Of a stretch of DNA of 64,000 nucleotides, positions 1-9,856 are shown piece after piece. The stretch spans positions 124,001 to 188,000 of the forward strand of contig NZ_JBHJHQ010000008.1 in NCBI RefSeq assembly GCF_042219825.1, read 5' to 3'. Under the pieces are notes generated by a model. The model made no database searches. It saw only the letters and a list, made by a program, of their open reading frames with translations, and was not told where the DNA came from. This DNA comes from JBHJHP01 sp042219825. GTDB taxonomy: Bacteria; Bacteroidota; Bacteroidia; Bacteroidales; UBA5342. Numbering within the stretch: the first letter of the stretch is position 1; each line of letters opens with the position of its first letter. Position numbers and translations under genes: made by a program.

Positions 1-2354
1 GTGTGATTGAGGTAAATGCCCGACTGAGCCGTTCTTCAGCTCTGGCATCCAAAGCAACCGGTTATCCGCTGGCATTTGTGGCTGCCAAACTTGGCTTGGG
101 TTACGGTCTGCACGAACTTAAAAACTCGGTGACCAAAACAACAACTGCATGTTTTGAACCAGCACTGGACTACATTGTTTGTAAGATTCCGCGCTGGGAC
201 CTGAATAAATTTTCAGGCGTCTCAAAACAGATCGGTTCAAGCATGAAGAGTGTTGGTGAAATCATGGCCATTGGCCGTACCTTTGAGGAATCCATTCAGA
301 AAGGTTTGCGTATGGTTGGCCAGGGCATGCACGGATTTGTTTCCAACCAGAAATTCTTTACAGATGATGTTGAAAAAGAGTTATCAGAACCTACTGATCA
401 ACGTATTTTTGCCATATCAGAAGCATTACAGGCAGGATACAGTCTCGAAAAAATTCATGCATTAACAAAAATTGATCACTGGTTCCTGCAGAAGCTTCAG
501 AATATCACTGATCTGAAGGAAGAACTGAACGGGTTCAGAAAGATTGAAGATATTTCAGACGAACTTCTTCTCCGGGCTAAACAACTGGGATTTTCAGATT
601 TCCAGCTGGCCAGAGAAGTTTTAAACAGCCCGGCAAACAAAATAGCAGAACAGCAAATTGATGTAAGAAATTACAGAAAATCGAGAGGCATTACACCGTT
701 CGTAAAACAAATTGATACTCTGGCAGGTGAATACCCTGCACAGACCAATTACCTGTACCTTACCTACTCAGCAAGTGCACACGATATTGATTTCTACAAA
801 GATGATCAGTCTGTCATCGTTTTGGGATCCGGGGCATACCGCATCGGTAGTTCGGTGGAATTCGACTGGTGTAGTGTTACGGCCATAAAGACCATTCATG
901 ATGAAGGTCACAGAAGCATCATGATTAACTACAATCCGGAAACAGTAAGTACCGACTACGACGTGTGTGACCGGCTCTATTTTGATGAACTGTCATTCGA
1001 ACGCGTACTGGATGTTTACGACCTGGAAGTTCCGAAAGGAGTGATTGTTTCTGTGGGTGGACAGATCCCCAACAACCTGGCTATGAGGCTTCACAACCAA
1101 AATGTTCCGATAATGGGAACATCTGCGGTTAAGATTGATAATGCCGAAAACCGCCAGAAGTTCTCGGCCATGCTTGATGAACTGGGTATTGACCAGCCAA
1201 GATGGAAAGAGCTGACCAGCATTGACGATATATTCAAATTTGTGGACGAAGTTGGATTCCCGGTTCTGGTAAGACCTTCGTATGTATTATCAGGTGCGGC
1301 AATGAACGTTGTATCTAACCGGGACGAGCTGGCCGACTTCCTTACACTGGCAGCCAACGTATCCAAACAATACCCGGTTGTAGTTTCTGAATTTATAGAA
1401 CAAGCCAAGGAGATTGAGATTGATGCAGTGGCTAAGAATGGTGAAGTCATCGCCTATGCCATTTCCGAACATGTGGAATTTGCTGGTGTCCACTCGGGTG
1501 ATGCAACCATTGTTTTCCCTCCGCAGAAACTGTATATCGAAACCATTCGCAGGATTAAAAAAATATCGCGCAGCATTGCAAAAGCACTGGATATAACAGG
1601 GCCGTTCAATATGCAGTTGCTGGCAAAAGATAACGATATTAAAGTTATTGAATGTAACCTGAGGGCCTCACGAAGCTTCCCGTTCGTGTCCAAAGTATTA
1701 AAGGTGAACCTTGTTGAACTGGCAACCAAAGTAATGCTGGGACAGGAAGTTGAAAAACCATCAAAAAGCGCTTTCGACCTGGATTATGTGGGAATCAAAG
1801 CGCCTCAGTTCTCGTTTACGCGTCTGTTAAAGGCTGATCCGGTACTGGGAGTTGACATGTCCTCAACCGGGGAGGTTGGTTGTATCGGGGAAAACTATTA
1901 CGAAGCCATCCTGCAGGCTATGTTGTCGGTAGGCTATAATATTCCTAAAAAGAATATCCTGATTTCTTCGGGACCGGCACGTTCAAAACTGGAACTTCTG
2001 GAAAGCGCACGTATGCTGAAACAAAAAGGGTACAACATTTTTGCAACAGCAGGAACACATCGTTTTTTTGAAGAAAACGGCGTAGAATCAACACACCTGC
2101 ACTGGCCTGATGAACCGGACAAACATCCGAATACACTGGAATATCTGAAACAGAAAAAAATTGATCTGGTTGTTAATATTCCAAAGAACCTGACACAGGG
2201 TGAGCTTAATAACGGCTACTATATTCGCCGTAGTGCCATTGACTTCAACATACCGTTGATTACAAATGCCCGCCTGGCAAGTGCATTTATCTACGCATTC
2301 TGTAAAATGAGTGAGGCTGATATTGCCATAAAAAGCTGGAACGACTATAAATGA
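1..2354 (+). CDS. carB: Carbamoyl-phosphate synthase large subunit (CarB), 5'-truncated by the window edge
   Basis: CarB makes carbamoyl phosphate from bicarbonate, ammonia (delivered by CarA) and two ATP, feeding pyrimidine and arginine synthesis in the cytoplasm. The visible 783 residues begin inside the first ATP-grasp half (IEVNARLSRSSALASKATGY, corresponding to roughly residue 297 of the ~1075-residue family), so about 300 residues lie upstream of the window. The oligomerisation region, the second ATP-grasp domain (GSGAYRIGSSVEFDW, NYNPETVSTDYD, VRPSYVLSGAAM, ECNLRASRSFPF) and the C-terminal MGS-like allosteric domain (SSGPARSKLELLESARML, FATAGTHRFF) follow in normal order. The valine codon at position 3 is not a start. 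A strong terminator follows 48 bp after the stop. Identification is secure; only the 5' end is missing. Confidence 0.97.
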   Translation, partial: VIEVNARLSRSSALASKATGYPLAFVAAKLGLGYGLHELKNSVTKTTTACFEPALDYIVCKIPRWDLNKFSGVSKQIGSSMKSVGEIMAIGRTFEESIQKGLRMVGQGMHGFVSNQKFFTDDVEKELSEPTDQRIFAISEALQAGYSLEKIHALTKIDHWFLQKLQNITDLKEELNGFRKIEDISDELLLRAKQLGFSDFQLAREVLNSPANKIAEQQIDVRNYRKSRGITPFVKQIDTLAGEYPAQTNYLYLTYSASAHDIDFYKDDQSVIVLGSGAYRIGSSVEFDWCSVTAIKTIHDEGHRSIMINYNPETVSTDYDVCDRLYFDELSFERVLDVYDLEVPKGVIVSVGGQIPNNLAMRLHNQNVPIMGTSAVKIDNAENRQKFSAMLDELGIDQPRWKELTSIDDIFKFVDEVGFPVLVRPSYVLSGAAMNVVSNRDELADFLTLAANVSKQYPVVVSEFIEQAKEIEIDAVAKNGEVIAYAISEHVEFAGVHSGDATIVFPPQKLYIETIRRIKKISRSIAKALDITGPFNMQLLAKDNDIKVIECNLRASRSFPFVSKVLKVNLVELATKVMLGQEVEKPSKSAFDLDYVGIKAPQFSFTRLLKADPVLGVDMSSTGEVGCIGENYYEAILQAMLSVGYNIPKKNILISSGPARSKLELLESARMLKQKGYNIFATAGTHRFFEENGVESTHLHWPDEPDKHPNTLEYLKQKKIDLVVNIPKNLTQGELNNGYYIRRSAIDFNIPLITNARLASAFIYAFCKMSEADIAIKSWNDYK

Positions 2355-2401
2355 ATTTGAAGCCCCTGAAATCGCAATATTAACTATTAGTTTTTAGGAC
2401 T

Positions 2402-2430
2402 GAGGCCGGATTTATTCCGGTCTCTTTTTT
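2402..2430 (+). terminator. Rho-independent terminator of carB
   Basis: A 9-bp stem (2402-2410 with 2416-2424, one G-U pair) with a 5-base loop TTTAT is followed by an uninterrupted run of T (2425-2430). It closes the carB transcript ahead of the peptidase gene. Confidence 0.88.
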
Positions 2431-2519
2431 ATGCTAAGGTTTGGCGTATACTCCAGCCTATGTCAAACACAAATATCAATAGAATTGTGTATATTTAATA
2501 CCTCATTTAACTTGGTATT

Positions 2520-4136
2520 ATGAAAAAGATCTTTTCTCTCTTTCTGATTTTCATATCATTCAATTTATTTAGTCAGGAAGAAGTATTCGACAGAGGCTTC
2601 AACAGCATCACCCAACAAAAGATTCAGGCACAGCTGCAATTTTTGGCTTCTGACTGGACAAAAGGCAGGGAACCTGGCACGAGAGGAATTGAGTCCGCTG
2701 CAGAATACATCCGTTCCATGTTTATGTATGCCGGACTTGAACCAGGCGACGCATTGAATCCGGATCAGAATTTATGGTATCAGCAAGACAAGGATGTTGA
2801 TTATTTCCAGACATTTGATCTGATCAAATCCCCCAAAACGTTTGAAGGATCCTTAACTGTAACAGATAAAACTACCAGTCTGACATTTCAGGCAAAAACT
2901 GATTTAAATCTGATATCCGGCTATGCATCGTCCTTTTCACTAAACAATTCCTTTGTTTTTGTGGGATACGGCCTTAAAAACGCCAGACTGAATTATGATG
3001 CTTACAAGGGATTAGACGTTAAAGGAAAAATTGTAGTTGTACTTCGTGGGTTTCCGGGTTACATGGATGAAGACTCAGAACTGGCAAAATATTTTACCAA
3101 TGCAGGCAAAAATATAAATGTATCGGAACTGGAACAGGATAAAGTTGATGTGGCTAAGACAAACGGTGCTGTTGCCGTGATTTTTATAAATCCAACAATA
3201 GATTTCCCCGGAATCGTGGAAAGCAACATCTACAAGTACAGTTCCCGCAAATGGTACGAAGGGGACAAACCCTGGGGCGTGACCGCACACAGATACCGGA
3301 TACCGGAGTCAACAGAAGATAAACTGGTTATACTTGAAGTGAGCAAACGTGCAGGGAGTGCACTGTTAGCCGGATCAGATTACTCACCGGACAAATTTTA
3401 CAATTTCCGGATCAACAACCTTGAAGCCGGACTTAAAAACAAAAATCCTAAAACTTTGAATCTAATTGTAAACAAAGAAGAAGAACTTATCAAAGTAAAA
3501 AACGTACTGGCGGTTATCAAAGGGGAAGACACAACAAAGTCGGTTGTTGTTGGTGCGCATTACGACCACCTGGGAACTTACGATGGCAGAATATACAACG
3601 GGGCTGATGATAACGGATCAGGAACCATAGCAGTTATGATGCTGGCAGAGGCGTTTAAAGAAAGTGGGATCAAACCAAAATACAACATGATTTTTGCTGC
3701 ATGGACAGCAGAAGAAAAAGGCTTGCTGGGATCTAAGTACTTTGCTGATCATCCTACCACCGATTCAGTGCTTTATTATATGAACTTTGATATGATAGGC
3801 AGGCTTGACGAAAGGGATACCATCAGACACAAAGCCAGAATGGTTTACACCGGGTCTGTTCCTGCACTGCAGTCCACCATTGAAGAAGGTCTGAAAACAT
3901 ATGATATTGGACTTAAGATCAACTTCTCTCCGCGTTCATTGCCTCGAGGCGGTAGTGATCACACATCGTTCTCAATGAAAGGAATACCGGTAAGTTATTT
4001 TCTCGCGGGCTGGCACAACGACTATCATCAACCCTGGGATGAAACCAGTGCAATTGCCTACGACAATATGGAACTTATCATAAAATCAGCCTATATTCAG
4101 CTTTGGGAAATTGCAAATGGAAATGTGTTTAAATAA
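2520..4136 (+). CDS. Secreted M28-family zinc aminopeptidase with PA domain
   Basis: A 538-residue exported metallopeptidase, expected to remove N-terminal residues from peptides outside the cytoplasmic membrane. Residues 1-18 are a signal peptide (MKKIFSLFLIFISFNLFS). A protease-associated (PA) domain insert lies at about 130-270 (VFVGYGLKNARLNYDAYKGL, GKIVVVLRGFPG). The catalytic M28 domain follows with the expected two-metal ligands: His in GAHYDHLG (about 347), Asp in NGADDNGSG (about 363), Glu in TAEEKGLLGS (about 398), Asp in NFDMIGR (about 424) and His in SDHTSF (about 481). All metal ligands are present, so it should be active. It stands alone, with a terminator before it and a convergent kinase gene starting two bases after its stop. 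The substrate is not readable from sequence. Confidence 0.93.
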   Translation: MKKIFSLFLIFISFNLFSQEEVFDRGFNSITQQKIQAQLQFLASDWTKGREPGTRGIESAAEYIRSMFMYAGLEPGDALNPDQNLWYQQDKDVDYFQTFDLIKSPKTFEGSLTVTDKTTSLTFQAKTDLNLISGYASSFSLNNSFVFVGYGLKNARLNYDAYKGLDVKGKIVVVLRGFPGYMDEDSELAKYFTNAGKNINVSELEQDKVDVAKTNGAVAVIFINPTIDFPGIVESNIYKYSSRKWYEGDKPWGVTAHRYRIPESTEDKLVILEVSKRAGSALLAGSDYSPDKFYNFRINNLEAGLKNKNPKTLNLIVNKEEELIKVKNVLAVIKGEDTTKSVVVGAHYDHLGTYDGRIYNGADDNGSGTIAVMMLAEAFKESGIKPKYNMIFAAWTAEEKGLLGSKYFADHPTTDSVLYYMNFDMIGRLDERDTIRHKARMVYTGSVPALQSTIEEGLKTYDIGLKINFSPRSLPRGGSDHTSFSMKGIPVSYFLAGWHNDYHQPWDETSAIAYDNMELIIKSAYIQLWEIANGNVFK

Positions 4137-4138
4137 GC

Positions 4139-6406
4139 TTAGTCAATTGGCCCTGTAACATTTTTGAGTCTGAACCGGAAGGTTGCACCCTCGTTTGCTT
4201 TTGATTCAACCCACATTTTTCCTTCAAGTGCTGTAACCAGGCGCTTACAAATGGATAGTCCCAATCCGGTACCACCATATTTACGCGTGCTGCTTTCATC
4301 CAGCTGACGGAATAATTCAAAAATGGAATCCTGTTTATCAGCCGGAATTCCGATACCTGTATCACGAACGAAGAACTCTACCTCGTTGGATTGTTCCAAT
4401 ACCTCATAACCGAATTCTATTTCACCCTCCGAAGTAAACTTTAGTGCATTGTCCAGCAGATGTTGAAAAATCTGTTTTATCCGGAATTCATCAGAGCTGA
4501 AAAGGAAACCTTCCTTCGTACCTTTACTGACCTTAAAGGGCAAGATCTTGCGTTTCCGGTACATATCCAGTTCAATTTCCTGCACCAATTCATTCATCAG
4601 GTGATTAATATCAAAGTTCCTGAAAATAAGCTTAATCTGCTCACTTTCAATCTTCGAAATTTCAATAATATCATTCACCAGCTTAAGTAACTGATTAGAG
4701 TTCTTTTCAATGATCCGGCACATATCCTGCCTTTCTTCCGGAGTCAGGTCTTCGTCCTGTATCAACTCACTGAATCCGGTTATGGAGTTTAATGGCGTCC
4801 GTATCTCATGACTCATATTTGCCAGAAAGGTTGATTTCAGCTTATCGGCTTCCAGGGCTTTTTCCTTGGCCATAATCAGATCATCCTGTGTTTGTTTTAA
4901 TCCGGTAATATCGGTGGCAGAACCTATGATGCGATATACATTTCCCTTTTCGTCCAGCTTTGGCATTAAGGTTACCAGAAGATAAACCCTCTTTCTCGTC
5001 TCCTTGCTAATTAAAACTCTCTCATGGGTTTCCGGTTTTCTTGTTTTGATGCAGTTGTAATAATGAGAGATCACATTATCCACATAAGCCTTATCATAAA
5101 ACTTTCGCTTTTCCTCAATCTCAAGTCCTTTCATGTTAATGGTATCAATTCCAAAAACTTCCTGGTACTGTGTATTCAGGTCCCTTATGATCAGTTTCTT
5201 GTTATTCAGCACATCAATCACCCAAAGCGGATATCCAACACCTTCCATAACCTCTGTCAAAAACCGGTTGTTTTCCAGTATTTCATTACGCCTTTTCTCA
5301 AGTTCCTTCTGGTCCTGGCGCATCCTTGTAATGTCCCTTACAATACATACCACCTTATCAATATTGTGAGGAACCATCCTAGCTTCAAAAAAGCGTAAAC
5401 CGTCCGGGAATTCCAGCTCATACTGAAATTCTTCCAGCCGTTTATTTTCAATTACAGATGAAATATGCTTAAATGTGGTCTCAGCAAGTTCAGGGGACAT
5501 AACTTCATAAATGGTTTTACCAATAAAGTCAATTTTTCCCTTGAAAAGTTTGCTAATATCAGAGGCATGACAATCTTTAAACACGCCTTCTTTATCAAAA
5601 ACGAAAATTATATCCGGATTTACTTCTACCAGTGTTCGAATATATTCTTCTTCCTGCTGAAGACTTTTGTTGGCTAACACCAAATCTGTAATGTCATTAT
5701 AAACACAGCCAACAATATCGTCCACCGGACTGTAAGCACTAATTTCAGAATAACGCTTCAAACCTTTTTCAAAGTCAATGAATTTTGTTGCACCTCTTTC
5801 CTGAGAAATACCTCCAAGCAGACTAACGAAATCCTCATCAATAGTACTGTATATATCACTGTACTTTGCACCTACCAATTCTTCTTCTGCCTTAGAAGAC
5901 ATTTCTATATAAGCCTGGTTTACAGATAAAAACCTTAAATCTACTGGTTTAAATTCTTCATCCCTGATGATATAAAATAAACTGAAAGGGATGCCTAAAT
6001 TCTTAACATAATAATCAACGTTGACAGAACCCATAGTTTTAATTAAATGTTCGGGAACGCTGCCAGAATTTTTCTGTGAGTATTTTATGAAATTAATGGC
6101 AAAAACCTGATTATAATCTTTTACTTCACCCAGATTTTTTATGTTAATATAACAAGATGCATCATTTACTTTAACAGGCTTAGGATAAAGATATTGTTTC
6201 CCTTTTTTAAGTACATTTAATTGTGCCGTAAGATTGTCAAGATGATCTGTATCTGCAACAATTTCGGAAAGCTTCTCAGGCATTTTATCCGTAAGCTGTA
6301 GAATATTCTCCGTATCATTCAACCAAACAACTTCTCCGTCCTCCAATACACAGACACCGGAAGGTATGAATAAACCCAGTATATCAGATAGTGTATGATC
6401 TCCCAT
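4139..6406 (-). CDS. Soluble multi-PAS sensor histidine kinase
   Basis: A 755-residue histidine kinase with no signal peptide or membrane segment, so probably a cytoplasmic sensor. From the N-terminus there are three or four PAS-like segments (about 10-110, 130-230, 250-365 and 380-505), each ending in a short charged linker such as IVRDITRMRQ or SATDITGLKQ. A HisKA domain follows with the phospho-acceptor His533 in NMSHEIRTPLNS. The HATPase_c domain has the N box (LLDNALKFTSEGE), G1 (VRDTGIGIPADK), F box (IFELFRQLDE) and G2 (GGTGLGLSICKRLV). There is no receiver domain and no adjacent response regulator, so it is an orphan kinase whose partner lies elsewhere. The C-terminus ends shortly after the ATPase core. 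It faces the M28 peptidase gene tail to tail with two bases between the stops. Confidence 0.93.
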   Translation of the reverse strand: MGDHTLSDILGLFIPSGVCVLEDGEVVWLNDTENILQLTDKMPEKLSEIVADTDHLDNLTAQLNVLKKGKQYLYPKPVKVNDASCYINIKNLGEVKDYNQVFAINFIKYSQKNSGSVPEHLIKTMGSVNVDYYVKNLGIPFSLFYIIRDEEFKPVDLRFLSVNQAYIEMSSKAEEELVGAKYSDIYSTIDEDFVSLLGGISQERGATKFIDFEKGLKRYSEISAYSPVDDIVGCVYNDITDLVLANKSLQQEEEYIRTLVEVNPDIIFVFDKEGVFKDCHASDISKLFKGKIDFIGKTIYEVMSPELAETTFKHISSVIENKRLEEFQYELEFPDGLRFFEARMVPHNIDKVVCIVRDITRMRQDQKELEKRRNEILENNRFLTEVMEGVGYPLWVIDVLNNKKLIIRDLNTQYQEVFGIDTINMKGLEIEEKRKFYDKAYVDNVISHYYNCIKTRKPETHERVLISKETRKRVYLLVTLMPKLDEKGNVYRIIGSATDITGLKQTQDDLIMAKEKALEADKLKSTFLANMSHEIRTPLNSITGFSELIQDEDLTPEERQDMCRIIEKNSNQLLKLVNDIIEISKIESEQIKLIFRNFDINHLMNELVQEIELDMYRKRKILPFKVSKGTKEGFLFSSDEFRIKQIFQHLLDNALKFTSEGEIEFGYEVLEQSNEVEFFVRDTGIGIPADKQDSIFELFRQLDESSTRKYGGTGLGLSICKRLVTALEGKMWVESKANEGATFRFRLKNVTGPID

Positions 6407-6565
6407 AGAAACAAGGTATTTTATCAGGCATTTTTGCTAATTTTGAGCCTTTAGAAACCAAAATTTATTGTGTTACAATTCAATTCACGTAAATTTAGAT
6501 AATTTAATATTAATTCAGAAAATAAATCTCTTTATTTTTCAAATTACTTAATAAATAATTAAAGT

Positions 6566-6850
6566 ATGATCAAGCATATCGTCCTTTTTAAATTCGCCGA
6601 TATTAGCGGTGCTTTTATAGAAAATGTTATCATTAAACTGGAAAATCTAAAAAATGAAATTCCTGAGATACAAAGCATTGAAGCAGTACAAAATGAAAAT
6701 GCAGATGAGAAATTCCACCTGGGACTGACGGTTATTTTAACGGATTTTGAAGCGCTGGAAAGATATGCCAACCATCCCAAACATCTGGAGGTAGCAAAAA
6801 TAATCCGTGAAAATCTTGCAGACAGAGCTTGCGTGGATTATTACATATAA
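6566..6850 (+). CDS. Dabb (stress-responsive alpha/beta barrel) domain protein
   Basis: A 94-residue single-domain protein of the Dabb family (dimeric alpha-beta barrel). The N-terminal strand MIKHIVLFKF, the central EIPEIQSIEA, and the closing HPKHLEVAKIIRENLADRA with VDYY at the end are typical. The family forms ferredoxin-like homodimers; some members bind small hydrophobic ligands or act as cyclases, but no function can be assigned here. It is an isolated gene preceded by a very AT-rich 150-bp stretch. The first ATG is used because the strand starts directly there. A long-loop hairpin lies just downstream. Confidence 0.85.
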   Translation: MIKHIVLFKFADISGAFIENVIIKLENLKNEIPEIQSIEAVQNENADEKFHLGLTVILTDFEALERYANHPKHLEVAKIIRENLADRACVDYYI

Positions 6851-6856
6851 AAAGTA

Positions 6857-6896
6857 AATGTCCTGCATATATCAAAAACTGACCTTGCAGGACATT
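6857..6896. terminator. Possible bidirectional terminator between the Dabb and permease genes
   Basis: An 11-bp perfect stem (6857-6867 with 6886-6896, arms AATGTCCTGCA and TGCAGGACATT) encloses an 18-base loop in the 78-bp gap between convergent genes. The downstream side is only moderately T-rich (CTATTCTTTC), so it is a plausible but not textbook terminator. Confidence 0.5.
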
Positions 6897-6928
6897 CTAT
6901 TCTTTCATTACCTCTATTAGCTCTTTTC

Positions 6929-8131
6929 TTAATCTTCTTCCTTTTTATTGGGAAGGACAAGATTTAACAATACACCAACGACACTGGCAAGGCCTATGCC
7001 CGAGAGTGAAAATCTGCCCCAACTCATTACAGCACCCCCAATTCCTATTGTCAGAATAACTGAAACGATTACCTGATTCCTTGTCTTGTTCATATCTGTT
7101 TTGGAATCAATAAGAGATTTGATACCCACACTGGCAATCATACCAAACAACAGCACCATAATACCACCTAATACTGATTGTGGTATTGTTTTAAGAAAAC
7201 CACTGATTTTACCTATCACAGAAAATACTATTCCTGTTACTGCGGCTATCTGCAACACTCTTGGATTTGTCACTTTAGTAAGGCTGATAGCTCCTGTTAC
7301 TTCCGAATATGTTGTATTGGGCGGTCCGCCGAAGAACCCTGCAAAAGCCGTTGCAATACCATCACCCAGTAAAGTCCGGTTCAAACCGGGTTTTTCCACG
7401 AAATTCTTACCTGCAACATTGCTAATGGTGTACATATCTCCAATATGCTCGATAATAGGAGCTATGGCAACAGGTAGCATAAACAGGATTGCATGCCAGC
7501 TGAATTCAGGCTTTGTAAATTCAGGCAGCTGAAACCAGGACGCTGTTGAAAGTGCAGAAAAATCTACCTCTCCCAAAAAAACAGCAACAAGATAGCCAAC
7601 AATAATACCAACAAATACAGGGATAAGCTTTAGTACGCCTTTGGCAAATGTTACTACAGCAATTGCAGATAATAGTGAAACTACAGCAAGAACCCAGTTT
7701 GTTTTGGCCATGTCCACACCGGCTGAAGCAAGAGACAGACCGATAACCATTATGACAGGACCGACAACAATTGGTGGAAACAATCGCTCCACAAACTTAA
7801 TCCCCCGCCACTTAATCAGCAGGGACACAATACCATAAACTAAACCAACTGCAATAAGACCCGACAATGCTCCGGGTAATCCGTAAAGTTCTGTTGCTTT
7901 CAATATCGGCGCAATAAACGCGAAGCTACTCCCCAAAAACACCGGAACCATTCCTTTGGTAATCAGGTGAAAGATTAATGTACCAGCACCGGCCGTGAAT
8001 AAGGCAACTGCCGGATCGATACCTACTAAGAGAGGGACAAGCACAGTAGCCCCAAACGCAACAAATAAAAATTGTACACCCACAATGGTCATCTTAGCGG
8101 GTGAAAGATTAGTGATTTGATTATTTTCCAT
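6929..8131 (-). CDS. uraA: Uracil/xanthine permease, NCS2 family
   Basis: A 400-residue inner-membrane nucleobase permease of the NCS2 (nucleobase:cation symporter 2) family, taking up uracil or a related base by proton symport. The chain is hydrophobic throughout, with about 12-14 membrane segments. Family markers are visible: the N-terminal GVQFLFVAFGATVLVPLLVG, the half-helix region FLGSSFAFIAPI, and the signature FFGGPPNTTYSEVTGAISLT, whose Glu and the preceding GGPPNTTY shape the substrate site. Length fits UraA (about 430) without insertions. It stands alone between convergent Dabb and the asnS gene, with 125 bp upstream. Uracil is preferred over xanthine on overall similarity, which the sequence alone does not prove. 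Confidence 0.88.
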   Translation of the reverse strand: MENNQITNLSPAKMTIVGVQFLFVAFGATVLVPLLVGIDPAVALFTAGAGTLIFHLITKGMVPVFLGSSFAFIAPILKATELYGLPGALSGLIAVGLVYGIVSLLIKWRGIKFVERLFPPIVVGPVIMVIGLSLASAGVDMAKTNWVLAVVSLLSAIAVVTFAKGVLKLIPVFVGIIVGYLVAVFLGEVDFSALSTASWFQLPEFTKPEFSWHAILFMLPVAIAPIIEHIGDMYTISNVAGKNFVEKPGLNRTLLGDGIATAFAGFFGGPPNTTYSEVTGAISLTKVTNPRVLQIAAVTGIVFSVIGKISGFLKTIPQSVLGGIMVLLFGMIASVGIKSLIDSKTDMNKTRNQVIVSVILTIGIGGAVMSWGRFSLSGIGLASVVGVLLNLVLPNKKEED

Positions 8132-8256
8132 CCTTAAAAGTTATTTTTCAAAGGCCTAATATAATCATATAAAGGTCTATTAACATTTATTAAAGGATGT
8201 AATTATTAACCAGTTTTTTACATTATTCAGATAAGATGATAATGTACTGCTACAAT

Positions 8257-9696
8257 CTAAAACTCAGCTGTTTTTGGCGCGCGTGGGAACGGTATAACAT
8301 CGCGAATATTACCCATGCCTGTAACGAACAACATGAGTCGCTCAAATCCCAGGCCAAAACCACTGTGAACTGCCGAACCATATCTGCGGGTATCAAGGTA
8401 CCACCATAATTCTTTTACAGACATATTCAGTTCGTTAATTCGCTCATGTAATTTTTCAAGGTTTTCTTCTCTTTGTGAACCGCCAACAATTTCTCCGATT
8501 CCCGGGAACAGAATATCCATGGCACGAACTGTTTTGCCATCGTCGTTCTGTTTCATATAAAATGCCTTGATATCTTTTGGATAATCAGTCAAAATTACCG
8601 GTTTCTTAAAATGCTTTTCTACAAGGTAACGTTCGTGTTCACTCTGTAAATCAGTTCCAAAACCATTAACAGGATAATTAAACTGGCCCTTTTTCTGTGG
8701 CTTGGAATTCATCAGGATATCAATGGCTTCAGAATATGTTAAACGTTCAAAATCATTAGCCAGTACAAATTCGAGCTTTTCAATCAGTTCAATGCTACGC
8801 TCGTTCTGCGGTTTGTTTTTTTCTTCATCCAGCTGGCGGTTACTCAGGAACTCCAGATCTTCACGGCAATTATCCAGCGCATATTTTAACAGGTATTTCA
8901 AAAATTCTTCGGCCAGATCCATATTATCATGAATGTCATAGAATGCCATCTCTGGTTCTATCATCCAGAACTCAGACAAGTGGCGCGAAGTATTAGAGTT
9001 TTCAGCTCTGAATGTTGGGCCGAATGTATAAATTTCCCCCATTGCCATGGCGGCAAGCTCGCCTTCAAGCTGACCAGAAACAGTCAGACTTGTTTCACGC
9101 CCAAAAAAGTCCTTTTTCCAGTCTATATCACCTTCTTCGTTTAATGGAACATTTTTAGGATCAAATGTACTTACGCGAAACATTTCACCAGCTCCTTCCG
9201 CATCGGAAGCAGTTATAATAGGTGTATGCACGTTTACAAAACCTTTTTCAGTAAAGAAATTATGTACTGCAAAAATCATGGCATGACGCACACGGGTAAT
9301 AGCACCAAAGGTATTTGTCCTGAACCTTAAATGTGCTATTTCGCGCAAAAACTCAAGAGAGTGCTTTTTGGGTTGTAGCGGGTATTTATCCGGATCAGCT
9401 CCACCTAAAACTTCCAGTTCGTTTGCCAGCAACTCCACCTTTTGACCACTACCCTGCGATTCGGTAACGGTTCCGTTTATAGAAACAGCTGCACCGGTAG
9501 TAACCTTTTTTAATACCTCTTCGGAAAAATTGGCAACATCCACAACCACCTGTAAATTATTAATGGAAGAACCATCATTCAGGGCAATAAAATTAACCTG
9601 TTTATTACCTCTTTTGGTTCTTACCCAACCTTTTACATTTACTTCTCCTCCTAACGTATCAAATTTAAGCAGATCTTTAATTTTTGTGCGTCTCAT
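8257..9696 (-). CDS. asnS: Asparaginyl-tRNA synthetase
   Basis: A 479-residue class IIb aminoacyl-tRNA synthetase that charges tRNA-Asn in the cytoplasm. The N-terminal OB-fold anticodon-binding domain occupies about residues 15-110 (GWVRTKRGNKQVNFIALNDG). The catalytic core has motif 1 around FVNVHTPIITASDAEGAGEMF, motif 2 at FGPTFRAENSNTSRHLSEFW and motif 3 at GFGLGFERLMLFVTGM. The DAEGAGEMF and TSRHLSEFWMIEPE strings separate it from AspRS and LysRS. An insertion of about 70 residues (DNCREDLEFLSNRQLDEEKN) is usual for bacterial AsnRS. A possible -7 box (TATCTTTG on the minus strand, 9757-9750) lies about 55 bp upstream of the start. Confidence 0.97.
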   Translation of the reverse strand: MRRTKIKDLLKFDTLGGEVNVKGWVRTKRGNKQVNFIALNDGSSINNLQVVVDVANFSEEVLKKVTTGAAVSINGTVTESQGSGQKVELLANELEVLGGADPDKYPLQPKKHSLEFLREIAHLRFRTNTFGAITRVRHAMIFAVHNFFTEKGFVNVHTPIITASDAEGAGEMFRVSTFDPKNVPLNEEGDIDWKKDFFGRETSLTVSGQLEGELAAMAMGEIYTFGPTFRAENSNTSRHLSEFWMIEPEMAFYDIHDNMDLAEEFLKYLLKYALDNCREDLEFLSNRQLDEEKNKPQNERSIELIEKLEFVLANDFERLTYSEAIDILMNSKPQKKGQFNYPVNGFGTDLQSEHERYLVEKHFKKPVILTDYPKDIKAFYMKQNDDGKTVRAMDILFPGIGEIVGGSQREENLEKLHERINELNMSVKELWWYLDTRRYGSAVHSGFGLGFERLMLFVTGMGNIRDVIPFPRAPKTAEF

Positions 9697-9856
9697 CTTC
9701 TCTGTTTTCCGAAATTAGTTCTTAATTTATAGTGCTAAAAATGAAGCCACAAAGATAGTAAAATGAACCAAAAAAATACAGTCTGGTTTATTATTTTAGG
9801 CTCTTGCTTCACTTTGCTAAACGATTCACGAATAACACTAATTAAAAGGCACCAAA

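Noticed and set aside
4129..4365. Small open frame at the end of the PAS kinase gene
   Set aside because: It is an alternative frame of the HATPase region and has no support of its own.
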